DNA of 55,761 nucleotides from Nocardia vermiculata NBRC 100427 (GCF_001613265.1 NZ_BDCA01000038.1:1-55761), one strand, 5' to 3'; shown: positions 33,744 through 43,519, counted from the stretch's first letter. Program-made: numbers and translations. Notes: a model not told the origin generated them from the sequence alone.

Positions 33744-34026
33744 GCTGCATGGTCGCCCAGAGTCCGGCGGCGTGCAGACGCTGAACGTCGTGCTCCATCC
33801 TGTCCCGGGACCCCGACGACACCACCGCCTTGCCCTCGTTGTGCACCTGCAACATCAATTCGGTTGCCCTGGCTTTGCTGTAGCCGAACAGCTTTTGGAA
33901 GATGTAGGTGACGTAATGCATCAGGTTCACCGGGTCGTCCCACACCACGGTCACCCACGGCCGGTCCTCGGCCTCCAGAATCTCGGTGGATTCGACCGCC
34001 TCGGGCGTGGCCTGCGGAGCCGACAT
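33733..34026 (-). CDS. clpS: ClpS protease adaptor
   Basis: A 97-residue adaptor that hands N-degron proteins to ClpAP/ClpCP. The core WVTVVWDDPVNLMHYVTYIFQKLFGYS and LMLQVHNEGKAVVSSGSRDRMEHDV are nearly identical to mycobacterial ClpS. The ATG at 34026 gives the expected length; the frame continues upstream (ATG 34152 or 34164), so a longer form cannot be excluded, though that part lacks family similarity. It is followed by overlapping DUF2017. Divergent from pncB. Confidence 0.9.
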   Translation of the reverse strand: MSAPQATPEAVESTEILEAEDRPWVTVVWDDPVNLMHYVTYIFQKLFGYSKARATELMLQVHNEGKAVVSSGSRDRMEHDVQRLHAAGLWATMQRDE

Positions 34027-34273
34027 TCCGCCCGCCATCGCGAGCACGCCCTCGGCTACGCCTGTTCGCGCCGGATCCCACGGGTCCACCATGTCCGCCG
34101 CGATCCGGTTCGCACCGGCCGGACCGGCGGCGATCCGGACAGCGTCGTTCATGCACAGACCCATAACTCTCAGAGTACGACGCCACGGTGGTAAGACAAC
34201 ACCCGGACCGAGGGCGATTCGACCTGCGACAACGCGTCGCGCCACCGCGCCGCGGGGACTCACGGATCGACGA

Positions 34274-34279
34274 TATTGT
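34274..34279 (+). promoter_or_regulatory. -10 box, leaderless pncB
   Basis: TATTGT ends 6 nt before the GTG at 34286; there is no ribosome-binding site. It fixes this start inside a long frame beginning at 33986. Confidence 0.5.
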
Positions 34280-34285
34280 GTCCTG

Positions 34286-35599
34286 GTGGATACATCGGCC
34301 GCCGCCGCGAGCTCTGCCCTGCTGACCGACCAGTACGAACTCACCATGCTCTCGGCCGCCCTGGCCGACGGCTCGGCACAGCGCCGGTGCACCTTCGAAG
34401 TATTCGCCCGCCGGTTGCCACACGGCCGACGCTACGGTGTCGTCGCCGGCACCGCACGGCTGCTCACCGCACTGCGGGATTTCCGGTTCGGCGCGGCGGA
34501 ACTGGCTGTGGTCGAACGTTTTCTCGACGAACGCACCGTGGGTTGGTTACGCGATTTCCGGTTCGGCGGCTCGATCGACGGCTATCTCGAAGGCGATCTC
34601 TACTTCCCCGGCTCACCCGTTCTCTCGGTGCGCGGCACCTTCGCCGAATGTGTCGTCCTGGAAACCTTGATCCTGTCGATTCTCAACCACGACACCGCGA
34701 TCGCCTCGGCCGCGGCACGCATGGTCAGCGCTGCCGCCGGCCGCCGCATGATCGAGATGGGTTCGCGGCGTACCCACGAACATGCGGCGCCGGCCTGCTC
34801 GCGTGCCGCCTACCTCGCCGGGTTCGACGCCACCTCGAATCTGGAGGCCGTGCGCCGCTACGGAATTCCGGGCGCCGGCACCAGCGCACACGCCTTCACC
34901 CTGCTGCACAGCGGTCCCGACGGCCAGCACGAGGCCGCCGCATTCCGCAGCCAGATCGAGACGCTGGGCCTGGGCACCACACTGCTGGTGGACACCTTCG
35001 ACATCACCGCCGGCGTGGCGCGCGCGATCGAGGTGGCCGGTCCCGGACTGGGCGGAGTCCGGATCGATTCCGGCGATCTGGGCGTCCTGGCCCGTCAGGT
35101 GCGCGAACAGCTCGACTCGCTCGGCGCGACGGGCACCCGAATCGTGGTGTCCGGTGATCTGGACGAGTACGCGATCGCCGCCCTGCGCGCGGAACCGGTC
35201 GACGCCTACGGCGTGGGCACCGCACTGGTCACCGGATCCGGGGCACCGACCGCCGGCATGGTGTACAAACTCGTCGACGTCGAGGGCGTCCCGGTCGCCA
35301 AGCGCAGCAGCCACAAACAGACGCGCGGCGGGACCAAGCAGGCGGTTCGCCTGGCTCGCTCGACCGGGACGATCATCGAGGAGATCGTGTACCCCGCGAC
35401 CGCACCCCGGCCGGACGGCAACGGCTACCTGGTCCGGGACCTGCTGGTGCCCCTGGTGCGCGACGGGGAACCGGTGACCGATGCGCGCACGCTCGAACAG
35501 AGCCGGGAGCTGGTGGCGGGCGGCTTGGTGAGCCTGCCGTGGGAGGGCCTGAAACTGTCGGCGGGCGAACCGGCGATCACCACCACGTTCCTACAATGA
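34286..35599 (+). CDS. pncB: Nicotinate phosphoribosyltransferase
   Basis: A 437-residue enzyme that makes nicotinate mononucleotide from nicotinate and PRPP in NAD salvage. Family segments: LLTDQYELTMLSAALADG at the N-terminus, RRTHEHAAPACSRAAYLAGFDATSNLEA, GTSAHAF (phosphoribosyl-accepting), VDTFDI, VRIDSGDLGVLARQ and GVGTALVTG. The GTG at 34286 is favoured by the box above. It is followed after 33 bp by pncA, giving a two-step salvage operon. Matches Rv1330c by position. Confidence 0.95.
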   Translation: MDTSAAAASSALLTDQYELTMLSAALADGSAQRRCTFEVFARRLPHGRRYGVVAGTARLLTALRDFRFGAAELAVVERFLDERTVGWLRDFRFGGSIDGYLEGDLYFPGSPVLSVRGTFAECVVLETLILSILNHDTAIASAAARMVSAAAGRRMIEMGSRRTHEHAAPACSRAAYLAGFDATSNLEAVRRYGIPGAGTSAHAFTLLHSGPDGQHEAAAFRSQIETLGLGTTLLVDTFDITAGVARAIEVAGPGLGGVRIDSGDLGVLARQVREQLDSLGATGTRIVVSGDLDEYAIAALRAEPVDAYGVGTALVTGSGAPTAGMVYKLVDVEGVPVAKRSSHKQTRGGTKQAVRLARSTGTIIEEIVYPATAPRPDGNGYLVRDLLVPLVRDGEPVTDARTLEQSRELVAGGLVSLPWEGLKLSAGEPAITTTFLQ

Positions 35600-35632
35600 A
35601 GGAGTACCGACCGGCGCGAAACGAGGTGGGAG

Positions 35633-36211
35633 ATGAGTAGAGCACTCATCGTCGTCGACGTGCAGAACGATTTCTGTGAGGGTGGCGCACTCGGGGTCTC
35701 CGGGGGCGCCGCCGTCGCCCGCGAGATCAGCGAATACCTGGCCGCACACCGCGGCGACTACCGGGCGGTCGTCGCCACCCGGGACTTCCACATCGACCCC
35801 GGTGCCCATTTCTCCGACAGTCCCGATTTCGTCGACAGCTGGCCACCGCACTGCCGCGTGGGTACTCCCGGCGCCGAATTCCATTCCGAGCTCGACACCA
35901 CCGGGTTCGATGCGGTCTTCTCCAAGGGCGCGCACTCCGCCGCCTACTCCGGCTTCGAGGGCGCCACCGACGATGCGGTCGGATTAGCGCAATGGTTGTC
36001 CGACAGGGGCGTCGATGCCGTCGACATCTGCGGTATCGCCACCGATCACTGTGTCCGTGCCACCGCCGCCGACGCCCGCGCCGCCGGTCTGCGTACTCGG
36101 GTGCTGCTCGATCTGACCACTGCCGTCGCACCGGCCACCACCGCGACGGCTCTCGACGGGTTGCGGGCGGCGGGCGTCGAGTTGTCCGGCCGGTTGCCCA
36201 CCGCCGGCTGA
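35633..36211 (+). CDS. pncA: Nicotinamidase
   Basis: A 192-residue isochorismatase-fold nicotinamidase that yields nicotinate for PncB; in mycobacteria the same enzyme activates pyrazinamide. The catalytic triad is visible: Asp9 (VVDVQNDF), Lys98 (FSKGAH) and Cys140 (GIATDHCVRATA), with metal ligands Asp51, His53 and His59 (DFHIDPGAH). GAGGTGGGAG precedes the ATG. In M. tuberculosis pncA is elsewhere; here it follows pncB directly. Confidence 0.96.
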   Translation: MSRALIVVDVQNDFCEGGALGVSGGAAVAREISEYLAAHRGDYRAVVATRDFHIDPGAHFSDSPDFVDSWPPHCRVGTPGAEFHSELDTTGFDAVFSKGAHSAAYSGFEGATDDAVGLAQWLSDRGVDAVDICGIATDHCVRATAADARAAGLRTRVLLDLTTAVAPATTATALDGLRAAGVELSGRLPTAG

Positions 36212-36254
36212 GACCGGTCCGCGGGCAGCCGGGCCGATTGTCGGGGTGGGGCGC

Positions 36255-36260
36255 TAGTCT
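36255..36260 (+). promoter_or_regulatory. -10 box, leaderless dinG
   Basis: TAGTCT ends 6 nt before the GTG at 36267 and no ribosome site is present. Confidence 0.5.
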
Positions 36261-36266
36261 GCCTGG

Positions 36267-38360
36267 GTGCCCGAACTCCCACCCGTACCGACCCTGTTGG
36301 CGACCGCTGTGGAAGCGCTCGGTGGTACGGCGCGTACCGGGCAGCAGACGATGTCTGCCGCGGTAGCGCATTCGATCGACACTCGCGAACATCTCGCTGT
36401 CCAGGCGGGGACCGGCACCGGCAAGTCGCTGGCCTACCTGGTCCCCAGCTTGCGGCACGCGGTGGAATCCGGACGCACGGTCGTGGTGTCCACGGCGACC
36501 ATCGCATTGCAGCGGCAGCTGGTCGATCGCGATCTGCCACGGCTGGCACAGGCCCTGGAGAAGCCGCTGGGTCGGCGCGCCCGGTTCGCGATTCTCAAGG
36601 GCCGCAACAACTATGTGTGCCTGCACAAGATCAACAGCGCGATCCCGGACGAACCGCCGGAGAACGAACTGTTCGACGCGTTCGCCATTTCCCGGCTCGG
36701 GCGCGAGGTACAGCGGCTCAACGAGTGGGTCTCCGATACCGAGACCGGTGACCGCGACGAAGTGGTCCCCGGCGTCACCGACCGGGCATGGCGGCAGGTC
36801 AGCGTGTCGGCGCGGGAATGCCTGGGCAAGTCGCGGTGCCCGTTCGGCACCGACTGCTTCGCCGAACGGGCCCGCGCCGAGTCCGGGCAGGCCGACCTGG
36901 TGGTCACCAATCATGCGCTGCTCGCCATCGATGCGATCAGCGGCATCCAGGTGCTGCCCGAACACGATGTGGTCGTCATCGACGAGGCGCACGAATTGGT
37001 GGACCGGGTCACCGGGGTCGCCACCGCGGAGCTGTCCACCGGCACCATCACCGCGGCCGCGAAGCGCTGCACCAAACTGGTGGACGAGCGCGAACTCGAT
37101 CGGCTCGAGAATGCCGCCGAGGCATGGCACCAACTACTCGAAGAACTACCCGCGGGCAGGTGGGACGAACTGCCCGACGGCGGCGCCCAGGTTCTGGCGC
37201 TGCTGCGCGATGCCGCCTGGACCGTCCGCACCGCCCTCGCTCCCCCGGGCTCGAGCGCACCGCAGGGGGAACCGGAGGAAGCCGCCGCCCGCAATATGGC
37301 GGTCGCGGCGGTCGAGGAGGTCCACGATACTGCGGTCCGCGCGCTGACCGCCTTCGAGGAACCCGATCCGGCCGCCCGGCACGACGTGCTGTGGCTGGCC
37401 GTCGACGAGGTCCGGGGTATCGCGCGCCGCACCCTGCACATGGCTCCGCTGTCGGTGGGTGGTCTGTTGCGCAGCCGGCTGTTCGGCGCGGCCACGGTGA
37501 TTCTCACCTCCGCGACACTTCAGGTCGGCGGCTCGTTCGACGGGTTGGCCGCGACCTGGGGACTGCCGCCGCAGCTCCCGGGCCGCGACGGCACCTCCGA
37601 TATCGATCGACCGGAGCCGTCCGCCCGCCGTGTGGACCCCGCGCTCGCCAACGGCGCCGAAGCACCGGCGGACAACTCCGTGATGCGATGGAATTCGCTG
37701 GACGTCGGTTCCCCCTTCGACCACGCCAAATCCGGCATCCTCTATGTCGCAAGACATCTGCCCGCGCCCGGCCGCGACGGCCTCGCCCCCGCCTATCTGG
37801 ACGAGATCGAGCGGCTGATCGAGTCGGCGGGCGGGCGGACCCTGGGCCTGTTCTCCTCGATGCGCGCTGCCAAGGCCGCGGCCGAGATCCTGCGCGAGCG
37901 CCTCGACACCCCGGTCCTGTGCCAGGGCGAGGACTCCACCGGGGCCCTCGTACGACGCTTCGCCGAGGATCCGGCGACCTCACTGTTCGGCACGTTGTCG
38001 CTGTGGCAGGGCGTAGACGTGCCCGGCCCGTCACTGAGCCTGGTGATCCTCGACCGCATCCCGTTCCCGCGTCCCGACGACCCGCTACTGGTGGCACGCC
38101 AGCAGGCCGTCCAGTCGCGCGGCGGCAACGGATTCCTCACGATCGCGGCCAATCATGCCGCGCTGCTGCTGGCGCAGGGCACCGGCCGGCTGCTGCGCAG
38201 CGTGAACGACCGCGGCGTGGTGGCGATCCTGGACCCCCGCCTGGTCACCGCCCGCTACGGCGGCTACCTGCGGGCGTCGTTGCCGCCCTATTGGGAGACA
38301 TCGGATCCGCAGGTCGTCACCAAGGCGCTGCGCCGGCTGACCGCCGCCGCCGAGAACTGA
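36267..38360 (+). CDS. dinG: DinG-family ATP-dependent DNA helicase
   Basis: A 697-residue XPD/DinG-like superfamily 2 helicase, 5'-3', acting on R-loops and repair intermediates. Walker A (AGTGTGKS, 47-54), Walker B DEAH (VIDEAHELVD), and the iron-sulfur cysteines (NNYVC, then ECLGKSRCPFGTDCF) are present. C-terminal motifs include TLGLFSSMRAAK and LWQGVDVPGPSLSLVILDRIPFPRPDDP with AQGTGRLLRS. GTG 36267 follows a TAGTCT box. It is convergent with the permease, 9 bp apart. Matches Rv1329c. Confidence 0.96.
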   Translation: MPELPPVPTLLATAVEALGGTARTGQQTMSAAVAHSIDTREHLAVQAGTGTGKSLAYLVPSLRHAVESGRTVVVSTATIALQRQLVDRDLPRLAQALEKPLGRRARFAILKGRNNYVCLHKINSAIPDEPPENELFDAFAISRLGREVQRLNEWVSDTETGDRDEVVPGVTDRAWRQVSVSARECLGKSRCPFGTDCFAERARAESGQADLVVTNHALLAIDAISGIQVLPEHDVVVIDEAHELVDRVTGVATAELSTGTITAAAKRCTKLVDERELDRLENAAEAWHQLLEELPAGRWDELPDGGAQVLALLRDAAWTVRTALAPPGSSAPQGEPEEAAARNMAVAAVEEVHDTAVRALTAFEEPDPAARHDVLWLAVDEVRGIARRTLHMAPLSVGGLLRSRLFGAATVILTSATLQVGGSFDGLAATWGLPPQLPGRDGTSDIDRPEPSARRVDPALANGAEAPADNSVMRWNSLDVGSPFDHAKSGILYVARHLPAPGRDGLAPAYLDEIERLIESAGGRTLGLFSSMRAAKAAAEILRERLDTPVLCQGEDSTGALVRRFAEDPATSLFGTLSLWQGVDVPGPSLSLVILDRIPFPRPDDPLLVARQQAVQSRGGNGFLTIAANHAALLLAQGTGRLLRSVNDRGVVAILDPRLVTARYGGYLRASLPPYWETSDPQVVTKALRRLTAAAEN

Positions 38361-38369
38361 TCCGCGTCC

Positions 38370-39731
38370 TCATTCCGCGAGGAAGAAGAAGTAGGCCAGG
38401 AATATCGCCACCAGCGCCCACATCACCGGATGCACCTCGCGCCATCGGCCGCGCGCCACCATCACCACCGGATAGAAGGTCAGCCCCAGCGCGATGCCGT
38501 TGGCGATCGAATAGGTCAGCGGCATCATGATCACGGTGATGAACGCCGGGATCGCGTATTCGAGCTTGCTCCAATCGATGTCGCCCAGCGCCCGGGACAT
38601 CAGCACGCCCACCACGATCAGAGCCGGAGCGGTCACCGACGGCACATCGGCCACCACGGCGAACACCGGGAAGAAGAACATCGCGGCCAGGAACCATCCG
38701 GCTGTCGATACCGCGGTCAGTCCGGTCCGGCCCCCGGCACTGACTCCGGCCGTGGATTCCACGTAGGCAGTGGTCGTCGAGGTGCCGATCACCGCACCGG
38801 CCGCAGTGCCGATGGAATCGGAGGCGAAGGCCTGAGCAGCACGCGGCAGCTTACCGTCCGGCCCGAGCAGCCCGGCCTGGTTGGCGATGCCGATCAGCGT
38901 GCCCGAGGCGTCGAAGAAGTCGACGAAAAGCATGGTCAGCACGACGATCGCCATCTGCCCGGTGAAGGCGTCCGGCAGATTGACGATGGCCTGCCCGAAG
39001 GTGTCCTCCAGCCCGTGCGGCATCGCCACCGCCTGCCCCGGCAGTTGGACCAGTCCACTCACGATGCCGACGACCGTGGTGAGCACGATCCCGTACAGCA
39101 CCGCACCGTGCCAGCCGAGTACCAGGAAGATCACGGTCACCAGCAAGCCGAACAGTGCCAACAGGGTGGTGCCCTGGGTGAAATTGCCCAGATGCACGAA
39201 GGTCGCCGAATCCGCGACGACGATACCGCCGTTCTTGAGCCCCAGGAATGCGACGAACATGCCGATGCCCGCGCCGACGGCGAGTTTCAACTGCAGTGGG
39301 ATCGCATCGATGATCTTCTCCCGCACCTTGGTGACGGCGAGGACGAAGAATATGATGCCCGACAACAAGGTGCCCGACAGCGCGTCCTGCCATTCGATCC
39401 CCATCCCGAGCACCACCGAATAGGCGAAGAACGCGTTGAGCCCCATCCCCGGTGCCAGCGCGATCGGATACCTCGCCCAAACCCCCATCACCAGCGTGCC
39501 GACCACCGCCGCCACCGCGGTCGCGGTGAATACCGCCTGGGTCGGGATGCCCTGCGCACCGAGTTGACCGTGGTCACCGAGCACCGACGGGTTGACCGCC
39601 AGGACATAGGACATCGCGAGGAAGGTGATGGTCCCGGCCATCAGTTCGCGCTTCATCGTCGAACCGAGCCGGGTGACTCCGAAGTAGGAGTCCACGCGCC
39701 CCTTGGACCGCGACAGGACGTCGATGCTCAT
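38370..39731 (-). CDS. NCS2 (AzgA-type) purine permease
   Basis: A 453-residue, about 13-helix membrane protein of the AzgA-like NCS2 family importing hypoxanthine, adenine or guanine with protons. Signatures: NPSVLGDHG near the start, ALAPGMGLNAFFAYSVV, MLFVDFFDASGTLIGIANQAGL, and GTSTTTAYVESTAGVSAGGRTGLTAV. GGAG lies 8 nt before the ATG at 39731, rejecting the longer frame to 39803. It has no purine-salvage neighbours and is absent from the corresponding M. tuberculosis block. Confidence 0.93.
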   Translation of the reverse strand: MSIDVLSRSKGRVDSYFGVTRLGSTMKRELMAGTITFLAMSYVLAVNPSVLGDHGQLGAQGIPTQAVFTATAVAAVVGTLVMGVWARYPIALAPGMGLNAFFAYSVVLGMGIEWQDALSGTLLSGIIFFVLAVTKVREKIIDAIPLQLKLAVGAGIGMFVAFLGLKNGGIVVADSATFVHLGNFTQGTTLLALFGLLVTVIFLVLGWHGAVLYGIVLTTVVGIVSGLVQLPGQAVAMPHGLEDTFGQAIVNLPDAFTGQMAIVVLTMLFVDFFDASGTLIGIANQAGLLGPDGKLPRAAQAFASDSIGTAAGAVIGTSTTTAYVESTAGVSAGGRTGLTAVSTAGWFLAAMFFFPVFAVVADVPSVTAPALIVVGVLMSRALGDIDWSKLEYAIPAFITVIMMPLTYSIANGIALGLTFYPVVMVARGRWREVHPVMWALVAIFLAYFFFLAE

Positions 39732-39858
39732 CAGTTGTTCTCCACCCTCGTCCCGGACCACTCCAGATCTGTCGTGAAAAACCGTATCGGTCCCCGCTGC
39801 CACGCACGTAGTCGACCATGGCGAACATGTGGCAAATCACGCTCACCGGCCACGCGCC

Positions 39859-42429
39859 TCACGGACTCGCCGCGGCCACCAATCCCAGTTCGGCCGGGCC
39901 GGACAGCAATCGGTGCCGCGGCAGGATCCGCACCGTATATCCGACCGCGCCCGACCGCGGCAGTGGTGTGCTCAGCGTGTACACCTCGACACCCGCATCG
40001 GGCTCCGACCGCTCCATCTCGACGACGACGGTGTCGACCAACTCGTCGTCGGGCGACACCCGGCCGATGACGGCCTGCACCGTCACCTCCGCTGCGGCCA
40101 GCCCCGCGAGATCGATCCGCGCCCGCAACGACAACTCCGCACCGATGACCGGAATATCGGGCAGTCCGGAACTGTCGACCTGAACCACCTGCACCTGCGG
40201 CCACGCGGTTTCCACCCGCCGCCGGAATTCCGCCAGCTCCCGTGCACCGGAGTAGTCCTCACCCGCCACCGCGGCATGCGAGCGCGCGGCGGGGATGTAG
40301 TAGCCGGTGGTGTAGTCGCGAACCATGCGCGCGGCAAGCACCTTCGGCCCGAGCGTGCGCAGGGTATGCGTGACCATCTGCATCCAGCGCGCCGGCACGT
40401 CGTTCGCGTCGCGTTCGTAGAACCGCGGCAGCACCGAACGGTGCAGCATCTCGTAGAGCGCACCGGCCTCCAGATCGTCGCGGCGGCGCTCGTCGCGCAC
40501 ACCGTCCGCGGTCGGGATGGCCCATCCGTTGTCGCCGTCGTACATCTCGTCCCACCAGCCGTCGCGGATGGAGAGGTTGAGTCCACCGTTGAGCGCGGAC
40601 TTCATCCCCGAGGTGCCACATGCCTCCAGCGGGCGCAGCGGATTGTTCAGCCACACATCGCAGCCCCAGTACAGATACCGGGCCATCGACATGTCGTAGT
40701 CGGGCAGGAATACGATGCGGTGCCGCACAGCAGGGTCGTCGGCGAATTGCACCACCTGCTGGATCAGCCGTTTGCCGTCGTCGTCGGCCGGGTGACTCTT
40801 ACCGGCGACCACCAACTGCAGTGGTCGCTGCGGGTCCAGCAGCAGCGCCCGTAGCCGTTCGGGGTCGCGCAGCATCAGGGTCAGGCGCTTGTAGGTGGGG
40901 ACCCGGCGCGCGAATCCGATGGTCAGCACCGACGGATCGAAAACCCGGTCCACCCAGCCCAGTTCGGCCGGGGCGGCGCCCCGTTCGAGCCAGGATTCAC
41001 GCACCCGGCGCCGCACCTCGTCGACCAGCACCGCGCGCAGCCGGTTGCGCGTCGCCCACAGCTGCGCAATGCCGTCTTCGGCCTCCTCCGCGCCGAGGGC
41101 GGCTGTCTCCGAGGCCGTCGCTGGTGGTGACCCGCTCCATTCGCGGGCGGTCCAGGTCGGGGCGTGTACCCCGTTGGTCACCGAGCCGATCGGCACCTCC
41201 GCGGGATCGAACCCCGGCCACAGCGGTGCGAACATTTCCCGGCTGACCTCGCCGTGCAGGGCCGAGACGCCGTTGGCGCGCTGCGCGAGTCGCAACCCGA
41301 GGTGCGCCATATTGAACACCGACGGATCCGCTTCGCGTCCCAGCGCCAGGATCCGGTCCACCGAAACGCCGGGCAGCAGCGGAGATTCGCGGTCTCCGTG
41401 GATACCACCGAAGTAGCGGCGCACCAGTCCGGAGGCGAAGCGATCGATCCCGGCCGGCACCGGAGTGTGAGTGGTGAACACCGTCGCCGCCCGCACCGTG
41501 GTAAGCGCGGAATCGAAATCCATACCGCCCGACATGTATTCGCGGATCCGTTCGATGCCCAGGAATCCGGCGTGTCCCTCGTTCATGTGCCAGACATCGG
41601 GGTCCGGCAGCCCGACCGCATGGGTGTAGGCCCGTACCGCCCGCACGCCGCCGATTCCGGCCAGAATTTCCTGTTTGATGCGGTGGTCCTGATCACCGCC
41701 GTAGAGCCGATCCGTCACCGACCGCAGCTCCCGATCATTACCGGCGATATCGGAGTCCAAGAGCAGTAAGGGAATTCGGCCGACCTGCGCGATCCACACC
41801 TGGGCGCGCAACACGCGTCCCTCCGGCATCGGCACATGGATCAGCACCGGTGCGCCCGCCTCGGTGAGCAGGCGCACCGGCAAGCCTTGCGGATCGAGAT
41901 CCGGATAGCGCTCGGCCTGCCAGCCGTCGGCGGTCAGTGACTGACGGAAGTACCCCGACCGGTACAGCAACCCGACGCCGATCAGCGGCAAGCCCAGGTC
42001 GGAGGCCGCTTTGAGATGGTCACCCGCCAGAATGCCGAGCCCGCCGGAATAGTTGGGCAGCACCTCGGTGACACCGAACTCCATCGAGAAATACGCGATC
42101 GCACGTGGCGCGGGCACCTCCGCGTCGGCGATCTCGGTCCCGAACCAGTTCGGGCGGGTCAGGTAGTCCCGCAGCTCGGCGGCGGCGGTATCCACCGCAC
42201 GCTGATAGTCCGGATCCGCCGCCCACTCGTCGAGGCGAGCCGCGGGAACTTCGCCGAGCATCCGCACCGGGTCGCGGCCCACCTGCTCCCACAGCCGCGG
42301 ATCCAGCCGCTCGAACACATCCTGTGTGGGCCCGTGCCACGACCACCGCAAATTCGCCGCCAACTCGGCCAGAGCGGACAGCCGCTGCGGCAGATGGGCA
42401 CGAACCGTGAACCGACGCAGTGCCTTCAC
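39859..42429 (-). CDS. glgP: Alpha-glucan (maltodextrin) phosphorylase
   Basis: An 856-residue PLP-dependent phosphorylase of the short GT35 form, releasing glucose-1-phosphate from alpha-1,4-glucans. The N-terminal DUF3417 region (LAELAANLRWSWHGPTQDVFERLDP) marks the GlgP group; the PLP-binding lysine is in ACGTSGMKSALNGGLNLSIRDGWWDE, and WHMNEGHAGFLGIERI is characteristic. The GTG at 42429 is preceded by a TAGGGT box 7 nt upstream. Matches Rv1328 by position; here a dienelactone hydrolase gene separates it from glgE. Confidence 0.95.
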   Translation of the reverse strand: MKALRRFTVRAHLPQRLSALAELAANLRWSWHGPTQDVFERLDPRLWEQVGRDPVRMLGEVPAARLDEWAADPDYQRAVDTAAAELRDYLTRPNWFGTEIADAEVPAPRAIAYFSMEFGVTEVLPNYSGGLGILAGDHLKAASDLGLPLIGVGLLYRSGYFRQSLTADGWQAERYPDLDPQGLPVRLLTEAGAPVLIHVPMPEGRVLRAQVWIAQVGRIPLLLLDSDIAGNDRELRSVTDRLYGGDQDHRIKQEILAGIGGVRAVRAYTHAVGLPDPDVWHMNEGHAGFLGIERIREYMSGGMDFDSALTTVRAATVFTTHTPVPAGIDRFASGLVRRYFGGIHGDRESPLLPGVSVDRILALGREADPSVFNMAHLGLRLAQRANGVSALHGEVSREMFAPLWPGFDPAEVPIGSVTNGVHAPTWTAREWSGSPPATASETAALGAEEAEDGIAQLWATRNRLRAVLVDEVRRRVRESWLERGAAPAELGWVDRVFDPSVLTIGFARRVPTYKRLTLMLRDPERLRALLLDPQRPLQLVVAGKSHPADDDGKRLIQQVVQFADDPAVRHRIVFLPDYDMSMARYLYWGCDVWLNNPLRPLEACGTSGMKSALNGGLNLSIRDGWWDEMYDGDNGWAIPTADGVRDERRRDDLEAGALYEMLHRSVLPRFYERDANDVPARWMQMVTHTLRTLGPKVLAARMVRDYTTGYYIPAARSHAAVAGEDYSGARELAEFRRRVETAWPQVQVVQVDSSGLPDIPVIGAELSLRARIDLAGLAAAEVTVQAVIGRVSPDDELVDTVVVEMERSEPDAGVEVYTLSTPLPRSGAVGYTVRILPRHRLLSGPAELGLVAAASP

Positions 42430-42436
42430 CCGGTAG

Positions 42437-42442
42437 ACCCTA
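42437..42442 (-). promoter_or_regulatory. -10 box, leaderless glgP
   Basis: TAGGGT on the minus strand lies 7 nt before the GTG at 42429. Confidence 0.45.
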
Positions 42443-42508
42443 CACGGCGGCCCGCTCGGCTCGGCCGCCTACGAGCCGGCCGCAGCGCGCTGACCTGGAC
42501 CGGAGTGG

Positions 42509-43270
42509 CTACCGACGCAGCGTGCGGTCCAACAGGCCCAGCAGTTCGCGGCGATGCCGCTGATCGGCCTCGCGGTCGTAGGCATCGGTGTCGGCCTGGG
42601 TGTAGCCGTGCTGGGCGCCGGGATAAACCTCGGTGCGATGGCGCAGGCCGGCCGCGGTCAACGCGGCGTCGAAGGCCTCGATCTGTTCCGGCGGGAGCGA
42701 GTGATCCTGGTCCGCATGCCCGAAATACATTTCGGCCGAGGCGGTTTCGAGGCTGTGATGTGGACTGTCGGGACCGTCCACCAGCAATCCGCCGGTGTGG
42801 AATCCGGCGGCGGCCGCGATCCGGCCACCGAATGCTCCGGCGGTGTACACCGCCAGCCGCCCGCCCATGCAGTATCCGGCCGTAGCGACCGGACCGGACG
42901 CGGTGTGTTCGTACTCCGTCAGCCACTGCAGATACGCTCCGGCGTCGCGCACGGCGGTCTCACGGGTGATTTCACGGAGCATCGGAACGATGACGGCCAT
43001 CAGATCCGGCCGCTGCTGCGGATCGATGAATTCGGGCAGGTCGACCACCGGGGCGGGCCCGTGCCGGTAGAACACGTTGGGAACCAGCACCACATAGCCG
43101 TGCGCGGCGAGATCGTCGGCGAGCGCACGCAGGCTCGGGCGAAGCCCGAAAGCATCCATGTACAGCAGCAGACCGGGATAGGTGCCGCCGTCGGCGGGAT
43201 GGGTGACATACGCGTCGGCCACGCCGTCCGGTGTCGTGATCTCCACTGCCCGGCCTTGTACTGCGGTCAT
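42509..43270 (-). CDS. Dienelactone hydrolase family protein
   Basis: A 253-residue alpha/beta-hydrolase of the DLH family. The nucleophile is a cysteine (VATAGYCMGGRLAVYT), with Asp in FGHADQDHSL and His in YPGAQHGYTQ. True dienelactone hydrolases open lactones in chlorocatechol degradation, but no such genes are near, so the substrate is unknown. AAAGGAATCGC precedes the ATG at 43270. It interrupts the glgP-glgE neighbourhood and is divergent from glgE. Confidence 0.9.
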   Translation of the reverse strand: MTAVQGRAVEITTPDGVADAYVTHPADGGTYPGLLLYMDAFGLRPSLRALADDLAAHGYVVLVPNVFYRHGPAPVVDLPEFIDPQQRPDLMAVIVPMLREITRETAVRDAGAYLQWLTEYEHTASGPVATAGYCMGGRLAVYTAGAFGGRIAAAAGFHTGGLLVDGPDSPHHSLETASAEMYFGHADQDHSLPPEQIEAFDAALTAAGLRHRTEVYPGAQHGYTQADTDAYDREADQRHRRELLGLLDRTLRR

Positions 43271-43513
43271 GCGATTCCTTTCCTGAGCGAATGCTGTCCG
43301 ACTCTGCACGCAACCATCTCCGTGCACGGACGGCGTCGTCGGCTGCCGCCTTCCGAAATTACCCCGAGTGCAAACGGAACTAACGCCCCGGATTATTCCG
43401 CACGGTCACGGACCCGGTAGCGCAGGCCACCGGGTCCGGGCCGATACCACCCCCGCCCGCAATCACGTGGCACTCGCCCCGTCGCGCGTTCGTGGCGGTA
43501 CTCGGGGTACCGG

Positions 43514-43519
43514 TACGGT
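43514..43519 (+). promoter_or_regulatory. -10 box, leaderless glgE
   Basis: TACGGT ends 6 nt before the GTG at 43526, with no ribosome site. Confidence 0.45.

Noticed and set aside
34027..34164. Longer N-terminus for ClpS (starts at 34152 or 34164)
   Set aside because: The extra 42-46 residues have no similarity to ClpS proteins; the ATG at 34026 gives the expected length.
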